From: JAZKAR01 sp040389065
GTDB taxonomy: Bacteria > Pseudomonadota > Gammaproteobacteria > Burkholderiales > Casimicrobiaceae
DNA length: 64,000 nucleotides
Assembly: GCA_040389065.1 (NCBI GenBank)
Contig: JAZKAR010000003.1
Span: 1 to 64,000, forward strand
Direction: 5' to 3'
The notes under the pieces were generated by a model. It was not told the DNA's origin. It saw only the letters and a program-made list of their open reading frames with translations, and ran no database searches. The position numbers were made by a program, and so were the translations under genes. Shown one piece after another: positions 43,524 to 52,026 of the stretch; position 1 is the first letter of the stretch; the number at the start of each line of letters is the position of its first letter.

Positions 43524-44312
43524 ATGAATATTAATCTAACTGGTAAAAAAGCAATTATTTGTGGTGCAAGTAAAGGTATTGGGCGTGCTATAGCCATAGA
43601 GCTTGCAGCATTAGGCGCCAGCGTTACACTACTTGCCAGAAATGAACAAACACTTAGTGAGTTGTGCAAAACGTTAGAAACAAAGGCTGGTCAATATCAT
43701 CATTTTTTAGCGGTTGATCTGGCGAATACGCAAGAATTAAAGGCAGTGATAACCGACTATGTAACTCAAAGCGGGCCTTTTCATATCTTGATTAATAATT
43801 CTGGTGGGCCAAAGGCAGGTAGTTTGCATGCGGCAAACGAAAATGATTTTAGCGCTGCGTTTACTCAGCATGTAATGGCAAGCCATGTGTTAATGCTGGC
43901 TGTACTAAACGGCATGAAAGAAGAACAATACGGAAGAATTATCAATATTATTTCAACCTCTGTTAAGCAACCGATTGCTGGGTTAGGCATATCGAATACC
44001 ATTCGAGGGGCTGTTGCTAATTGGTCTAAAACGCTTGCTGGTGAAGTAGCGAAATTTGGTATTACGGTAAATAATGTTCTGCCTGGCTCAACGGAGACAG
44101 AGCGATTAACAGAAATTATAGCCAATAAAGCTTCAAAAAATCATCAATCATTAGAAGAGGTGATTGAGCATGAGAAATCTATTATTCCTGCAGGTCGATT
44201 TGGCGCACCTGAAGAAATTGCACAGGCAGTGGCTTTTTTGGCTAGCCCGGCAGCTGCTTATATCAATGGTATAAATTTACCTGTAGATGGCGGGCGAACA
44301 GCCTCGTTATAA
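43524..44312 (+). CDS. SDR family oxidoreductase (BKR3-like), catalytic Tyr missing
   Basis: 262 residues from the ATG at 43524 (an ATG at 43512 is also possible). A classical SDR Rossmann start, IICGASKGIGRAIAIEL, NNSGG, and an Ile/Val-rich strand ending in ISTSVKQP are present. Where YxxxK should stand there is GISNTIRGAVANWSKT, so the catalytic Tyr and Lys are replaced by Ser/Asn and Arg. This is a known divergent SDR subgroup and not a sequencing error. VNNVLPGSTETER and the C-terminal VDGGR are normal. The substrate is unknown; it pairs with the tautomerase. Confidence 0.83.
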   Translation: MNINLTGKKAIICGASKGIGRAIAIELAALGASVTLLARNEQTLSELCKTLETKAGQYHHFLAVDLANTQELKAVITDYVTQSGPFHILINNSGGPKAGSLHAANENDFSAAFTQHVMASHVLMLAVLNGMKEEQYGRIINIISTSVKQPIAGLGISNTIRGAVANWSKTLAGEVAKFGITVNNVLPGSTETERLTEIIANKASKNHQSLEEVIEHEKSIIPAGRFGAPEEIAQAVAFLASPAAAYINGINLPVDGGRTASL

Positions 44313-44347
44313 GGTTAGTAGATTAAGCATATTAGATTGTAGTTAGG

Positions 44348-44764
44348 CTAGTGTTGTTTAGCGATAAGCCAGCCGGGGTTCTTAAAAAAAGCAGTCTCAA
44401 TGCCATAACCAATAATGACGCCGGCTGTATAGCAAATTAAATCACTCCAAACAAACGTATGCCCTAATATTAGGCTTCCCAGCTTAGTATTTCTTATCGA
44501 GTCAATCCATAAAGCATGATAGAGCTGGCTTATTTCTATTGCATACGAGAATAGTAACGCATATAGCGCAATTTTATAGGTGCTGTGTTTGGGGAGAAGC
44601 CACCCGAAGCAAACATACACCATTAGCGCCCATAACGTATCGCCACTATATTCTGCTAACCATGCCGGAAGAAAAGATGAATATCGCCGCGATGCAAGAC
44701 CTAAACTAATGGTAATAAAAATAAGAGTTAAATAAATAAAGCGATTTCTTTTCATAGGTATCAT
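44348..44764 (-). CDS. DUF2809 (VanZ-like) membrane protein
   Basis: 138 residues with four hydrophobic helices. GLASRRYSSFLPAWLAEYSGDTLWALMVYV matches the start of DUF2809 proteins and the short C-terminal part DLICYTAGVIIGYGIE completes it. An integral membrane protein of unknown function. It converges on the SDR gene with a 35-bp gap. Confidence 0.78.
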   Translation of the reverse strand: MIPMKRNRFIYLTLIFITISLGLASRRYSSFLPAWLAEYSGDTLWALMVYVCFGWLLPKHSTYKIALYALLFSYAIEISQLYHALWIDSIRNTKLGSLILGHTFVWSDLICYTAGVIIGYGIETAFFKNPGWLIAKQH

Positions 44765-44968
44765 GGTGTGGCTATAAAACGTAGAAAATTTTTGTATGTA
44801 AAATGTTTATCCCATATCTCAAAAATACGCACTTTAATGTGAACACACTAGCTCTGTGTGATTGCCTTGGTAATATTCGCTCGGGCATTTTTAAGCAACT
44901 AGTATTAGATTTTAAGGCAATTTTTAGAGAATAAAAGGATAAAAAGCTAATGATTCAAGATTGGTTTT

Positions 44969-45835
44969 TTATCGCATAGCAATATTTTCAATTGTTTCCA
45001 TTTCCGCTTCTGTCAGCATGAGGCTGTAGGCGTCTAAATCATTTTTCATATGCATGTTATTCGTTGTCCCCGTTAATGGAATCATGCCGTTTTGTAAGGC
45101 GAAACGAAAAATAACTTGTGCTACTGAACACTCCAATCGCTGTGCAATCTTATGAATAATAGGATGATTGATTTCTGTGCTATTTGCAGTGAGCAAAGAA
45201 AAACCCTGGTAAAGAATATCATTCGCGCGGCAAAGCTTACGAATGCGCGCATCCCACTGGGTATGAGCAAAGCACCGATTTTGTACAAATGCAGGTTTAA
45301 TCTCTGCGCCTTCTAATAACAATTGTAATTGATCAAATTCAATATTAGAAACGCCTAGAAGCCTTACACGGTTCGATTTTTTTAATTGCTCCATGGCACG
45401 CCAAACTTCCCAGTCTGTGGCGGTTAAAGCATAGCGTGAAGCAGGACCATGCAAAATATAAGAGTCAATATAGCTTGTTCCTAAATGTTCTAACGAGCGT
45501 GTAAAAGATTGCTCTACTTGCTCAGTAAAGCTGGCGTTAGGGTCATACGGTAAGCGGTGATCTTGGCTTGAAATATACGTAAATTTTGTTTGTAAGAATA
45601 ACTCACTGCGCTGTATAAGCGCTTTATCGAATAAATTTTTAAGTGCTTGCCCTACGCCAGCCTCATGGTAATGGCGCCGCTGGTTTGCGGTATCAATTCC
45701 TCGAAACCCAGCGCTTAGTGCTACTTGAACTAAAGATTCAGTTTGATCTTCTTTCCAGGCGGTTCCGTACAAAAATGTTGGCAATGTAATGCCTCTATGT
45801 TCGTAAAGGGGGCTTAGAGGTGTAGTAGTGAGCAT
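44969..45835 (-). CDS. Aldo/keto reductase
   Basis: 288 residues with the AKR tetrad visible: Asp in RGIDTANQ, Tyr in RRHYHEAGVG, Lys in LFLQTKFTY and His in YILHGP. The TIM-barrel order and the C-terminal VAQVIFRFALQNGMIPLTG segment that contacts NADPH are normal. It reduces aldehydes or ketones with NADPH; the substrate is unknown. It stands alone between unrelated genes. Confidence 0.88.
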   Translation of the reverse strand: MLTTTPLSPLYEHRGITLPTFLYGTAWKEDQTESLVQVALSAGFRGIDTANQRRHYHEAGVGQALKNLFDKALIQRSELFLQTKFTYISSQDHRLPYDPNASFTEQVEQSFTRSLEHLGTSYIDSYILHGPASRYALTATDWEVWRAMEQLKKSNRVRLLGVSNIEFDQLQLLLEGAEIKPAFVQNRCFAHTQWDARIRKLCRANDILYQGFSLLTANSTEINHPIIHKIAQRLECSVAQVIFRFALQNGMIPLTGTTNNMHMKNDLDAYSLMLTEAEMETIENIAMR

Positions 45836-46063
45836 CGTTATTTTCTTTCAGGCTTATGATAATAGGTAACACTTACACTAAATCAACAGCAAGACCCCTT
45901 GTAACGAGGTTGCTTGAGCACATTGTATGAGGGCAAATAGGTTTACGTAAGTTGCTCTAACCATAGTATAGTTTTTTGTCACGCTGGTTGTGCTGCCTAC
46001 ACTAATGTATTTTGCTGAAGTGTTTTCTGTATTCCCCTCAGTATTATGAAGAGAAAGTATAAA

Positions 46064-46657
46064 ATGAGCGATAAAATTCGATCGATTTTAAATAAAATGA
46101 ATGAATTAGAGGGCGAGCTTCAAAAGGCGTTACAAGAGCAAACCACAGGGATGTTTTTTGAGATTAACGGGAAACGCGTACAGTTCGAAGATGATATTAA
46201 AAAAATACATCGCCAGCTTAGAGTAAAACTCTTGAACTGGATCTCAAATAGTCAGTGGCAAAATTGGGTATCTATACCCTTTATTTATAGCATGATTATT
46301 CCACTAATAATATTTGATTTAAGTATTACGCTTTATCAAGCTATTTGTTTTCCTCTTTATAAAATTACTAAAGTTCGAAGAGAAAATTATATTGTTTTTG
46401 ATCGCAATTACTTAGAGTATCTTAATTTTATTGAGAAGTTTCATTGTACATATTGTAGTTATGGTAATGGAGTGGTTGCGTATGGTCGCGAAATTATTGC
46501 GAGAACTGAGCAGTATTGGTGTCCTATAAAGCATGCGCATAAAGTGGTTGGTTCGCATACAAGGTATGCTAAATTTTTAGAGTATGGCGCGGCAGAAAAT
46601 TATCATACAAAACTAATTGAGCTTCGTGAGGATCTTTCAAAGATAAAAGAAGACTGA
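46064..46657 (+). CDS. Conserved membrane-associated protein with two CxxC-type pairs
   Basis: About 197 residues from the ATG at 46064 (a start at 46046 is also open). The N-terminus is a coiled coil (ILNKMNELEGELQKAL), then ENGKRVQFEDDIKKIHRQL-type helix, a hydrophobic segment of about 70-100, and a C-terminal cluster with FHCTYCSYGNGVVAYGREI and EQYWCPIKHAHK, where three or four Cys with His could bind zinc or a heme/iron centre. Similar unannotated proteins exist in proteobacteria; I recall no function. Confidence 0.65.
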   Translation: MSDKIRSILNKMNELEGELQKALQEQTTGMFFEINGKRVQFEDDIKKIHRQLRVKLLNWISNSQWQNWVSIPFIYSMIIPLIIFDLSITLYQAICFPLYKITKVRRENYIVFDRNYLEYLNFIEKFHCTYCSYGNGVVAYGREIIARTEQYWCPIKHAHKVVGSHTRYAKFLEYGAAENYHTKLIELREDLSKIKED

Positions 46658-46746
46658 AACTACTTTTGCTTCCAGTTTAAAATAACTTTTATGTATTAGA
46701 TGACCAAAAAAATGACATAATCTAATGAGGAAAATTACTAATAATA

Positions 46747-46852
46747 TTAGAGTCTACGCAGTTAGGTTCTGTCGACGTTATAACAACTTGCCTTATTGTG
46801 TGTACTGTCTGCGTTGTCATGCCTTGATAAAGCCCAACTGCGTAACTTCTAA
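46747..46852. repeat. Palindromic intergenic repeat, full copy
   Basis: 106 bp from TTAGAGTCTACGCAGTTAG to CCAACTGCGTAACTTCTAA, lying in the gap between the Cys-cluster protein and the DMT transporter. Confidence 0.82.
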
Positions 46853-46899
46853 ATATATCTATTTATCGATTATGTTTACTTTTTTAAAGCTTTTCTACG

Positions 46900-47793
46900 A
46901 TGCGCAATATAATTCCCTCACATCGGCATGCTATTTTATTAATGATCGTTACTACACTTTTATGGAGTAGTGCGGGTGTTTTAACACGGCACTTAACAGC
47001 AGGGCAGGGGTTTATCGTAACGTTTTGGCGCAGTTTATTTGCGGCATTTTTTGTTGCAATCTTACTGGGTTGGCGTCAGCCAAAAACACTATTTCCCTCT
47101 ATTTATAAAGCGGGAAAAATAGGCCTATTTTCTGGCTTAATGTGGTGCTGTATGTTTTGCTGTTTCATGGTTGCGTTGAGCATGACAACCGTGGCGAATA
47201 CATTAATTGTGTCGAGTTTATCGCCCTTACTTACTGCGATTTTTGCCTGGGTGTTTTTAAAAGAACCGATTGTTTTCCGTACAGCTATCGCTATTGCAGC
47301 GGCAACTGCAGGTATGGTTATTATGTTTTCTACTGGGATCAATATTGATCACACTCATTTGCTTGGTATGCTGATTGCTTTAGGGGTACCTATTGCAGCC
47401 TCGCTTAATTTTATTATGCTTAAAAAAGCAGGGCAGCATCTGGATCTGATTCCTTCAATATTGCTAGGGTGCTTTTTTTCAATCATTGCTATGTTACCGC
47501 TAGCATGGCCCGTTGCTACCTCGCAGCATGATCTGCCTATTTTAATAGCGCTTGGCTTTTTTCAACTAGGGCTTCCTTGCATGCTGCTGGTGGTGGCTTC
47601 AAAATCGTTGTCTGCTTCAGAAATTTCGCTACTTACATTATTAGAAGTGGTACTAGGGCCAATTTGGGTGTGGTTGGGTGTTGGGGAGATTCCTGCAAAA
47701 GAAACGCTATGGGGCGGCGCCATAATATTGGGTGCACTCATATTTAACGAGTTAGTTGCTATCCGCGTTAAATATAAAATTTTGAAAGCTTAG
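46900..47793 (+). CDS. EamA/DMT-superfamily membrane transporter
   Basis: 297 residues, ten membrane helices in two EamA repeats: AILLMIVTTLLWSSAGVLTRHL and TFWRSLFAAF in the first, FAWVFLKEPI in the second helix pair and LLTLLEVVLGPIWVWLGVGEIPAKETLWGGAIILGA at the end. It differs from the DMT protein at 3796. A metabolite exporter or importer of unknown substrate in the inner membrane. It lies upstream of mvaA but 700 bp away, so it is probably not in that operon. Confidence 0.83.
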   Translation: MRNIIPSHRHAILLMIVTTLLWSSAGVLTRHLTAGQGFIVTFWRSLFAAFFVAILLGWRQPKTLFPSIYKAGKIGLFSGLMWCCMFCCFMVALSMTTVANTLIVSSLSPLLTAIFAWVFLKEPIVFRTAIAIAAATAGMVIMFSTGINIDHTHLLGMLIALGVPIAASLNFIMLKKAGQHLDLIPSILLGCFFSIIAMLPLAWPVATSQHDLPILIALGFFQLGLPCMLLVVASKSLSASEISLLTLLEVVLGPIWVWLGVGEIPAKETLWGGAIILGALIFNELVAIRVKYKILKA

Positions 47794-47870
47794 AGATTTA
47801 AGAAGTTAGGCAATTAAAATAGCTTTTAGTTCAATTTTTATAATTAGTATGAAATTCTCTTTTGATATCT

Positions 47871-48005
47871 TTAGAAGTTACGCAGTTGGCTTTCTCGGCG
47901 TGGGACGCCCTGCGTTATGTCAATTTTTGCCCTACTACGTGTACTGTTTGCGTTGCCGTGCGGGGCATCCCATGTCTTGATATAGCGCAACTGCATAACT
48001 TCTAA
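47871..48005. repeat. Palindromic intergenic repeat, longest copy
   Basis: 135 bp from TTAGAAGTTACGCAGTTG to GCATAACTTCTAA. It also has an inner inverted repeat, TGGGACGCCC and GGGGCATCCCA. A left-end-like AAGAAGTTAGGCAATTA appears at about 47800, and a right-end-like piece at 48054-48080. Confidence 0.85.
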
Positions 48006-48053
48006 TGTATTTGAGTTAGGCAATACACGAAGAATGATAAGTGCCATTATGCC

Positions 48054-48080
48054 GAGAGAACTCAGCTGCGTTACTTATAA
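48054..48080. repeat. Palindromic intergenic repeat, degraded single end
   Basis: GAGAGAACTCAGCTGCGTTACTT resembles the right end GAGAGCCAACTGCGTAACTT of the copy at 50825. The rest of the space to mvaA holds no gene; it has a perfect 14-bp palindrome GAAGCAATTGCTTC at 48304-48317 that could be an operator. Confidence 0.5.
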
Positions 48081-48511
48081 TTTAATCTTAACCTTAAGCT
48101 ATTGCTTAGTTAGCCTTATCCGATAGTGCAATTTGCTGGTGTTTAAAGGTCGCATAATTTAACTTATGTTAAATTCATGGTGCGTTCCGATTTTTATTAA
48201 ATGAGAAAAAAGATGGAAAAAGATGGAAAAAGCAAGGCTACAGCACCTGAAGAATCTTTCTACAGATTATTTATAAAATTTATTTAATAAATAATCATGA
48301 GCGGAAGCAATTGCTTCAGAATTATACCTAGCACTGACTAACTGTATAGTTAAATAAATAAAAGAGAATTCTGTCTAGCAAGTACTATCAATGAGCGAGT
48401 TTATAAAGATAAGCAGGCAGCTCTAAACTCAGCCAGATATGAGCAAAGACGTGCTATTCTGCCCGGCGCAGAGGTTTGCATCTTCTTTTTTTTTTCAAAT
48501 TTGGGAGCGTC

Positions 48512-49789
48512 ATGCTAGTTGATTCACGGTTGAATAATTTCCGCGCGCTTGAGCCTGCACAGCGTCTGAATGAAATCGTTGCAAAAGCAGGTTTAACACC
48601 AGAAGACAAAACACTGATTGAAGAGGGTGCATTAACTCTCGATACTGCCAATGGCATGATAGAAAATGTTATTGGAAAATTTGAGCTACCTTATGCTGTG
48701 GCTGGTTACTTTCAGCTTAATGGCCGTGATGTACTGGTGCCAATGGTAGTTGAAGAGCCTTCTGTTGTAGCTGCTGCGTCGCATATGGCAAAGCTAATTC
48801 GTGAGTCGGGAGGCTTTCAAACCTCTAGTACCGGCCCATTAATGCGCGCCCAAGTGCAAATTATGGGAGTGTCTGATCCCTATGGCGCACGCCATGCGCT
48901 GCTGAACAAGAGGCAAGACATTATTGATATTGCCAATAGCCGAGACAAAGTTTTAATTGGCTTAGGGGGCGGATGTAAAGATATTGAAGTTCATATTTTC
49001 CCTGATACCTTGCGTGGATCAATGGTCGTTATGCATCTTATTGTAGATGTTCGCGATGCAATGGGCGCTAATACGGTTAATACCATGGCAGAAGCGGTAG
49101 CTGGGCAGGTTGAAGCGATTACGGGAGGAAAGGTACGCTTACGTATTTTATCTAACCTTGCAGATTTAAGGCTTGCGCGCGCGCGCGTACAACTTTCTGC
49201 TGATGTACTTAAAAGCAAAGACTATAGCGGTGAAACGGTTATTAATGGAATTTTAGATGCGTATGCCTTTGCTGAAATTGACCCTTATCGTGCGGCTACC
49301 CACAATAAAGGAATCATGAATGGTATTGATCCCGTTATTATTGCTACCGGTAATGATTGGCGCGCTGTAGAAGCTGGTGCCCATGCCTATGCGTGCCGTA
49401 ACGGTCGTTATACATCGTTGACAACATGGGAGGCATCTGCAAACGGTGATTTGGTAGGTACTATAGAAATGCCTATGCCTGTGGGGCTTGTTGGGGGTGC
49501 AACCAAAACACATCCGTTAGCGCGCTTATCACTGAAAATCATGCAAACAACCAGTGCACAAGAGCTGGCAGAAGTTGCCGTTGCCGTAGGGTTGGCACAG
49601 AATCTAGGTGCATTGCGTGCACTTGCAACTGAGGGTATTCAGCGTGGTCACATGAGTTTACATGCCCGTAACATTGCGATTGCAGCTGGCGCGAAAGGCC
49701 ATGATGTAGATTGGGTCGTGCGTGAAATGGTGGCAGCAAAAGATGTTCGTGTAGATTTCGCGGTGAAACTTGTTGAGAGCCGGCTATAA
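48512..49789 (+). CDS. mvaA: Hydroxymethylglutaryl-CoA reductase, class II (degradative type)
   Basis: 425 residues. The start at 48512 has GGGAG upstream; 12 more codons are open before it. Class II marks: ENVIGKFELPYAVAG (catalytic Glu), VGLVGGATKTHP near residue 330, KQDIIDIANS, VLIGLGGGCKDIEVH (Lys), and RGHMSLHARNIAIAAG with the catalytic His. It interconverts mevalonate and HMG-CoA, in Pseudomonas mevalonii with NAD as a catabolic step. mvaB begins 2 bp after its stop. Confidence 0.92.
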   Translation: MLVDSRLNNFRALEPAQRLNEIVAKAGLTPEDKTLIEEGALTLDTANGMIENVIGKFELPYAVAGYFQLNGRDVLVPMVVEEPSVVAAASHMAKLIRESGGFQTSSTGPLMRAQVQIMGVSDPYGARHALLNKRQDIIDIANSRDKVLIGLGGGCKDIEVHIFPDTLRGSMVVMHLIVDVRDAMGANTVNTMAEAVAGQVEAITGGKVRLRILSNLADLRLARARVQLSADVLKSKDYSGETVINGILDAYAFAEIDPYRAATHNKGIMNGIDPVIIATGNDWRAVEAGAHAYACRNGRYTSLTTWEASANGDLVGTIEMPMPVGLVGGATKTHPLARLSLKIMQTTSAQELAEVAVAVGLAQNLGALRALATEGIQRGHMSLHARNIAIAAGAKGHDVDWVVREMVAAKDVRVDFAVKLVESRL

Positions 49790-49791
49790 CA

Positions 49792-50736
49792 ATGGTGCAT
49801 GAAATCATTGATTTTTCTCAACTGTGTACAGATCATTTACCTACACAGGTTAAAGTAGTTGAGGTAGGTGTACGCGATGGCTTGCAAAATGAATTAAACC
49901 TGGTAGATACGACAACAAAACTAGAGCTTATTCATCGCTTAATTCATGCAGGAGTGCGCTCTATAGAAGTTGGTGCGTTTGTGTCGCCTAAGTGGGTGCC
50001 GCAAATGGCAAATACATCCGAGGTATTAAACAGATTAATACGTAAAGAGGGCATTGCATACAGCGTATTGGTGCCTAATATGAAAGGCCTTGAGCAAGCA
50101 TTAGCGCAAGGCTGTAAGGAGATTGCCGTATTCGCTGCAGCTTCAGAATCTTTTTCGCAAAAGAATATTAATTGTTCCATTGCAGAAAGCCTGAATAGGT
50201 TTCAGCCAGTGATAGAAGAAGCAAAAAAACATGGCGTAAATGTACGAGCCTATGTTTCATGCGTAGTGCATTGCCCATTTGAGGGGGTGGTTTCACCGCA
50301 AACTGTGGTAAGTGTGGCATCTATTTTGCATCAAATGGGTTGCTATGAAATCAGCCTTGGAGATACAACAGGCAGGGGGACTCCTGCGACAATTACGCGC
50401 ATGATTGAAGCCTGCTCTAAAGAAGTTCAAGTTGGAGCATTAGCGGGTCATTTTCATGACACATACGGTATGGCAATAGCCAATATTGTGGCATCATTGC
50501 AATGCGGCATCTCAATATTCGATAGCTCAGTAGCGGGGCTGGGCGGATGCCCATATTCCCCAGGGGCAACGGGTAACGTGGCTACAGAAGATGTTGTGTA
50601 TTTTTTAGAAGGTTTAGGTATTGAAACGGGCCTTGATCTCGGCCGGTTAATACACGCTGGAGAGTTTATTTGCAGTAAGCTTCATCCTAACTCTTTAGCT
50701 AGGGTAGAAAAACCTTTTTTAGTAAACCAGATTTGA
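49792..50736 (+). CDS. mvaB: Hydroxymethylglutaryl-CoA lyase
   Basis: 314 residues. Metal/substrate residues are all visible: VEVGVRDGLQNE (Arg-Asp), HFHDTYGMA (two His), and the signature SVAGLGGCPYSPGATGNVATED containing the active Cys. It cleaves HMG-CoA to acetoacetate and acetyl-CoA, the final step of leucine breakdown and ketone formation. It directly follows mvaA (2 bp gap), the arrangement of mevalonate-degrading operons. Expected in the cytoplasm. Confidence 0.93.
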   Translation: MVHEIIDFSQLCTDHLPTQVKVVEVGVRDGLQNELNLVDTTTKLELIHRLIHAGVRSIEVGAFVSPKWVPQMANTSEVLNRLIRKEGIAYSVLVPNMKGLEQALAQGCKEIAVFAAASESFSQKNINCSIAESLNRFQPVIEEAKKHGVNVRAYVSCVVHCPFEGVVSPQTVVSVASILHQMGCYEISLGDTTGRGTPATITRMIEACSKEVQVGALAGHFHDTYGMAIANIVASLQCGISIFDSSVAGLGGCPYSPGATGNVATEDVVYFLEGLGIETGLDLGRLIHAGEFICSKLHPNSLARVEKPFLVNQI

Positions 50737-50824
50737 AAGCATTAACGTTTAATAGAGGCTTAAATAAAAATTAAATAACAGTAAATGTAAATCGCACGAG
50801 TCAGCACGTAATGATTGTTTATAG

Positions 50825-50944
50825 TTAGAAGTTACGCAGTTCAGCGCTATCAAAACATGGCAATGCAGACAGTACACGTAGTACGGCAAGTTGACAACAC
50901 GCAGGGCGTCCCACGCCCAAGAGAGCCAACTGCGTAACTTCTAA
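50825..50944. repeat. Palindromic intergenic repeat, full copy
   Basis: 120 bp, TTAGAAGTTACGCAGTT to AACTGCGTAACTTCTAA, the best-preserved ends in the window. Its core AACATGGCAATGCAGACAGT and GTAGTACGGCAAGTTGACAA is the inverse complement of the copy at 24616. It lies between the converging mvaB and macrodomain genes. Confidence 0.88.
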
Positions 50945-50955
50945 TATTATAAAGA

Positions 50956-51465
50956 TTATTGAATTAATGCCTTATAAACGTTTAATTGCTCAATTGAAAA
51001 ACAGCAAAAAATGATCTCTTGGATAGAAGTTAATGTTAATAAAGATTGTTGAACGGTTTCATAAGCAATCGTTGCCGCTTGTTCAACTGGATACCCATAA
51101 ACACCGGTACTAATGCCAGGAAAAGCGATCGACCGGATTTTATGTTCAGCTGCTATTATCAGTGAGCGGTGATAGCATGAAGCCAGAAGCTCAGGTTCTT
51201 GTTGTTTGCCGCCTCGCCACACGGGGCCAACGGTATGAATCACAAATTTAGCTGGCAGACGGAAGCCGGGCGTAAGTTTTGCATCTCCCGTTTTGCAGCC
51301 TTGCAGCGTTCGGCATGCATCGAGCAGTTCTGGGCCAGCCGCTCGATGAATGGCACTATCTACACCGCCGCCGCCTAAAAGAGAAGTATTGGCAGCATTT
51401 ACTATTGCATCAATGTTTAGAGTGGTAATATCTGCTTGTATACAGCGAATGATGCAAGATGTCAT
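50956..51465 (-). CDS. Macro domain protein (O-acetyl-ADP-ribose deacetylase type)
   Basis: 169 residues from the ATG at 51463-51465, which has AAGGAGAA about eight bases upstream (12 open codons precede it). QADITTLNIDAIVNAANTSLLGGGGVDSAIHRAAG is the ADP-ribose loop (residues 8-42), with HTVGPVWRGG and AFPGISTGVYGYPVEQAA completing the pocket. Such MacroD-like enzymes remove acetyl or ADP-ribose groups. It stands alone on its strand. Confidence 0.9.
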   Translation of the reverse strand: MTSCIIRCIQADITTLNIDAIVNAANTSLLGGGGVDSAIHRAAGPELLDACRTLQGCKTGDAKLTPGFRLPAKFVIHTVGPVWRGGKQQEPELLASCYHRSLIIAAEHKIRSIAFPGISTGVYGYPVEQAATIAYETVQQSLLTLTSIQEIIFCCFSIEQLNVYKALIQ

Positions 51466-51622
51466 AAAGAAATTCTCCTTAGTCCAATTGCTAAACAACA
51501 TTGTGTAATGAGCCTTTTATCAGGCTTCACAGAGCCTAGTAAAATTAAGTTCTAATATCTTATCAGAGTAGATTTTGCTAATATCACACATTAAGATTTA
51601 AATTTAAAAGGAAAATAATAAC

Positions 51623-51958
51623 ATGTCATCAGATGCTTATTTAAAAGCAGTGGAGAATCAAATTGTGGCTAGCAATTATAATATTAATGGAAATCACTAC
51701 AATTTGACTCTTCCTTTGGTGGAAAAAGAGTCTATTGATGAATTGGTAACATTAATTAAATTAGGGCAAGATAGCCAATTAAAAGTTGAATTAGAATCGC
51801 TTGCAGATAAAATTTTAAAAGCGGTGCAAGCTAAAAAAGTTGATCAAGCTATTGAGCAATCAATCATTAATAACGCCAAAGCTGCGCTTGAAAGTTTAAT
51901 GGAAAGATTCCCTTTCTGGGGAGTTGAAAAAGGGATGACATTATCAAAGTATCTCTAA
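51623..51958 (+). CDS. Hypothetical 111-aa helical protein
   Basis: 111 residues beginning MSSDAYLKAVENQIVASNYNI. A small N-terminal part (NGNHYNLTLPLVEKE) is followed by amphipathic helices IDELVTLIKLGQDSQLKVELESLADKILKAVQ and an end FPFWGVEKGMTLSKYL. No signal peptide or known domain. AAAGGA lies upstream of the ATG. Function unknown. Confidence 0.6.
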   Translation: MSSDAYLKAVENQIVASNYNINGNHYNLTLPLVEKESIDELVTLIKLGQDSQLKVELESLADKILKAVQAKKVDQAIEQSIINNAKAALESLMERFPFWGVEKGMTLSKYL

Positions 51959-52026
51959 TGATTGAGTAGCTATAGATAATTCTCTATAGCTGTCTTTTTT
52001 ACTCATGGTAATAAAAGGATTTATTC

